NCBI GenBank assembly: GCA_964454795.1
Contig: CAYVUM010000149.1
Coordinates: 1-6,699 of the forward strand
Length of the DNA: 6,699 nt
Source of the DNA: CAYVUM01 sp964454795
GTDB lineage: Bacteria > Pseudomonadota > Alphaproteobacteria > Rhodospirillales > Defluviicoccaceae
Direction of reading: 5' to 3'
Position 1 is the stretch's first letter. The number at the start of each line of letters is the position of its first letter. Below the pieces are notes generated by a model. That model did not search any database, was not told where the DNA came from, and saw only the letters and a program-made list of their open reading frames with translations. Positions 4,258 through 6,699 of the stretch are shown piece by piece. The position numbers and the translations under genes were made by a program.

Positions 4258-6657
4258 TCAGGCCGTCGCTCGGGTCTCGGGGTGTTCGGCCCGGGTGATC
4301 TGCTGTTTGACCTTGAGGAAAGTATCGGGACTGACCGAGATCGAGTCGATGCCGTGCTCCACCAGGAAGCGGGCGAACTCGGGGTGGTCACTCGGGGCCT
4401 GGCCGCAAATGCCGGTTTTGATGCCGGTGCGGCCGGCCTTGGCGAGCACCTCGGCGATGGCGCCGGTCACCGCCTCGTTGCGTTCGTCAAACAGGCGCCT
4501 CAGGGACTCGTTGTCCCGGTCGACGCCCAGGACCAGCTGGGTCAGGTCATTGGAGCCGATAGAGAAGCCGTCGAACCGTTCGGCGAACGGCTCGGCCAGA
4601 ATGACGTTGGCCGGGATCTCAATCATCACGAAGACGGCGAGGCCCTTCTGACCGCGGACGAGACCGTTGTCCGCCAGCACCCCGAGCACCCGGTCCGCCT
4701 CCTCCAGGGAGCGGCAGAACGGGATCATGATGACGATGTTGTCGAGACCGATGTCTTCGCGGGCCTTCCGCACCGCCCGGCATTCAAGGGCGAACCCCTC
4801 CCGGTAGTCCTCGTGGTAATACCGGCTGGCGCCACGCCAGCCGAGCATCGGATTCTCCTCCTCGGGCTCGAAGCCCCGGCCGCCGATCAGCTGGGCGTAC
4901 TCGTTGGTCTTGAAGTCGCTCATCCGGACGATCACCGGGTTCGGATGGTGAGCAGCGGCGATCCGCGCCATGCCGCGGGCGAGGGTGTCGACGAAATATT
5001 CGGTCTTGTCGGCGTAGCTGCGGGTCAACCAGGCGATCCGGTGCCGCGCCTCCTCGTCCCGGACGGCGTCGAAATGAACCAGCGCCATCGGATGAATCTT
5101 GATCATGTTGCCGATAATGAATTCCATCCGCGCCAGGCCAACGCCGTCGGCGGGCAGCCGCCACCAGCGGTAGGCGGCCGACGGGTTCGCCAGGTTCACC
5201 ATCACCCGGGTGCGGGTCTCCGGGATCTCGGCGAGGCTGATCTCCCGCTCCTCAATTTCGGCGAGCCCGTCATAGATCATGCCCTCATCGCCCTCGGCGC
5301 ACGAGACCGTCACCTCCTGCCCGTCGCGCAAAGTCCCGGTCGCGCAGCCGGTGCCGACGACGGCGGCAAGGCCCAGTTCCCGGCTGACGATCGCCGCATG
5401 GCTGGTGCGGCCGCCATGGTCGGTGACGATCGCCGAGGCCCTTTTCATGATCGGCACCCAGTCCGGGTCGGTCATGCCGGTGACCAGCACCCCGCCGTCC
5501 TCGAAGCGCTCGATCTCGTCGGCACTCTCGAGCCTGCACACCTTGCCCGCAGCAATGGAGCTGCCGATCGCAAGGCCGGAGAGCAGCTTTTCGCCCTTGC
5601 CGCGCAGCTTATAGGACTTGAGGGTCGCGAATTGTTTCTGCGACTGCACCGTCTCGGGCCGAGCCTGGACAATGTAAAGCTCGCCGGTCCTCCCGTCCTT
5701 GGCCCACTCCATGTCCATGGGCTGGCCGTAATGGCTCTCAATCGCCACCGCCCAGCGGCCGAGCTGGAGAATCTCATCGTCGGTCAGGACAAAGCCGCGC
5801 CGCTCCGCCTCGCTGGTCTCAACCAGGTCGGCACGGCTGCCTTCGCCGCCGTAGATCATCTTGCGTTCCTTGCGGCCGGGCCGCTTCTCGACAATCGGCG
5901 CGCGCGCCGTGTCTTCCAGGAGCGGCTTGAACACGTGGTATTCGTCGGGATCGACCATGCCCTGCACAATGGTCTCACCGAGGCCCCAGGCGGCGTTGAT
6001 CACCACCACCCGGGGGAAACCGGTCTCGGTGTCGATGGAGAACATCACCCCTGAGCCGGCCTCGTCGGACCGCACCATCGTCTGCACGCCGACGGAGACG
6101 GCCACCTGCATATGGTCAAAACCATGGTCCTCGCGGTAGCTGATCGCCCGGTCGGTGAACAGCGAGGCAAAGCAGTTCTTGCAGGCTTCCAGCACCTGAT
6201 CGGCACCGCGAACGTTCAGGAACGTTTCCAGCTGGCCTGCGAAGCTGGCTTCCGGCAGATCCTCGGCGGTCGCGCTGCTGCGGGCGGCCACGTCCGGCTC
6301 GTCCCGGCCGCTCTGCTCTGCCATTTGCTGGTAGGCGCGCGTGATCGCGGACGAGAGCTCGGGCGGGAATTCACCGCCGGTGATCATTTCGCGAACGGAC
6401 TGGCCGATATCGGCGAGATTGCTGCGGTCGCCGCTCAGCCCGGCGATCGTCCCGGCAATCCGCTCCTGGAGGCCGTTGGCAGCGATGAATGCGCGGTAAG
6501 CCGCGGCGGTCGTGGCGAAGCCGTCGGGCACCCGGATGCCGGCCCCCTGCAGGGCGCCGATCATCTCGCCAAGGGAGGCATTCTTGCCGCCGACCACAGC
6601 GCCGTCCGCCCGGCTGAGATCGGAGAGCCATCGGATCAGGGGGCTGTCGCTGGTCAT
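4258..6657 (-). CDS. ppsA: Phosphoenolpyruvate synthase (pyruvate, water dikinase)
   Basis: This cytoplasmic enzyme makes PEP from pyruvate (ATP + pyruvate + H2O to AMP + PEP + phosphate), the entry to gluconeogenesis from pyruvate or lactate. The 799 residues match the usual length (E. coli PpsA has about 792). In order: the N-terminal nucleotide-binding domain (about 17-340) with VGGKNASLGEM (22-32) and RSSATAEDLPEASFAGQ (126-142); the swivelling phosphohistidine domain (about 385-460) with GGRTSHAAIVSRELG, where His420 is the phosphorylated residue; the C-terminal PEP/pyruvate barrel (about 480-790) with GIGRME-like GVGLARMEF, ENPMLGWRG (601-609), GSNDLTQLVLGVDRD (701-715) and CGQAPSDHPEFA, whose Cys751 is the conserved active-site cysteine. 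No key residue is missing. The start at 6657 has AAGGA (6667-6671) 9 nt upstream. The gene is separated from the PRC-barrel gene by 419 bp and is probably transcribed from its own promoter beyond the right edge. Confidence 0.97.
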   Translation of the reverse strand: MTSDSPLIRWLSDLSRADGAVVGGKNASLGEMIGALQGAGIRVPDGFATTAAAYRAFIAANGLQERIAGTIAGLSGDRSNLADIGQSVREMITGGEFPPELSSAITRAYQQMAEQSGRDEPDVAARSSATAEDLPEASFAGQLETFLNVRGADQVLEACKNCFASLFTDRAISYREDHGFDHMQVAVSVGVQTMVRSDEAGSGVMFSIDTETGFPRVVVINAAWGLGETIVQGMVDPDEYHVFKPLLEDTARAPIVEKRPGRKERKMIYGGEGSRADLVETSEAERRGFVLTDDEILQLGRWAVAIESHYGQPMDMEWAKDGRTGELYIVQARPETVQSQKQFATLKSYKLRGKGEKLLSGLAIGSSIAAGKVCRLESADEIERFEDGGVLVTGMTDPDWVPIMKRASAIVTDHGGRTSHAAIVSRELGLAAVVGTGCATGTLRDGQEVTVSCAEGDEGMIYDGLAEIEEREISLAEIPETRTRVMVNLANPSAAYRWWRLPADGVGLARMEFIIGNMIKIHPMALVHFDAVRDEEARHRIAWLTRSYADKTEYFVDTLARGMARIAAAHHPNPVIVRMSDFKTNEYAQLIGGRGFEPEEENPMLGWRGASRYYHEDYREGFALECRAVRKAREDIGLDNIVIMIPFCRSLEEADRVLGVLADNGLVRGQKGLAVFVMIEIPANVILAEPFAERFDGFSIGSNDLTQLVLGVDRDNESLRRLFDERNEAVTGAIAEVLAKAGRTGIKTGICGQAPSDHPEFARFLVEHGIDSISVSPDTFLKVKQQITRAEHPETRATA

Positions 6658-6666
6658 CGTCCCGGT

Positions 6667-6671
6667 TCCTT
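6667..6671 (-). promoter_or_regulatory. Ribosome binding site of ppsA
   Basis: AAGGA on the minus strand, 9 nt before ATG 6657. It lies just downstream of two tandem repeats that each carry the similar GAGGA sequence. Confidence 0.6.
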
Positions 6672-6699
6672 TTGGGGCGGTCCTCTTGGGGCGGTCCTC
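6672..6699. repeat. Two exact 14-bp tandem repeats upstream of ppsA, cut by the window edge
   Basis: TTGGGGCGGTCCTC occurs at 6672-6685 and again at 6686-6699 with no gap. On the minus strand the unit is GAGGACCGCCCCAA. The array may continue past the edge. The following bases, AAGGAACCG, look like a decayed third copy, so the ppsA ribosome site may itself derive from the repeat. The repeat lies in the 5' untranslated region of ppsA and could vary in copy number. Confidence 0.85.

Noticed and set aside
4081..6054. 657-codon open frame on the plus strand opposite ppsA
   Set aside because: It is a shadow of the strongly GC-biased ppsA codons. The translation is low-complexity (Asp, His, Pro, Gly) with no motifs, while the minus strand shows every PEP synthase signature.

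Overview
The window is high-GC bacterial DNA, by eye a little over 60% G+C, with all recognisable genes on the minus strand. It most likely comes from an alphaproteobacterium. The main support is a perfect GGAAC-N16-CGTT element (4167-4191), the known signature of promoters read by EcfG, the general-stress sigma factor of that class. The exact lineage cannot be read from the sequence.

Reading in the direction of transcription (right to left), the layout is as follows. (1) 6672-6699 holds two exact 14-bp tandem repeats ending at the window edge, just before the ribosome site of ppsA. (2) 4258-6657 is a complete phosphoenolpyruvate synthase gene, ppsA. (3) 3839-4257 is a 419-bp gap with a GC-rich stem-loop after ppsA, the EcfG-type promoter and a leader of about 320 nt. 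(4) 3056-3838 encodes a secreted or periplasmic protein with two PRC-barrel-like repeats. (5) 2863-3055 is a gap dominated by four inverted repeats. (6) 202-2862 encodes a plant/fungal-type (P3A) proton-pumping P-type ATPase. (7) 1-201 holds an open frame that leaves the left edge. It may be the start of another gene, or a small gene broken by a one-base shift.

How the genes might work together is inference. The EcfG-type promoter points to stress-induced expression of the PRC-barrel protein, and possibly of the downstream proton pump if transcription passes the structured gap. The pump would expel protons and build membrane potential at the cost of ATP. PEP synthase spends ATP to turn pyruvate into PEP for gluconeogenesis. 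ppsA ends before the EcfG element, so it probably has its own promoter outside the window.

No tRNA, rRNA, CRISPR array or insertion sequence was seen. I found no clearly new defence or mobile system. The features most worth a second look are the EcfG promoter with its long leader, the hairpin-dense gap, the frame-shifted left edge and the repeats upstream of ppsA.
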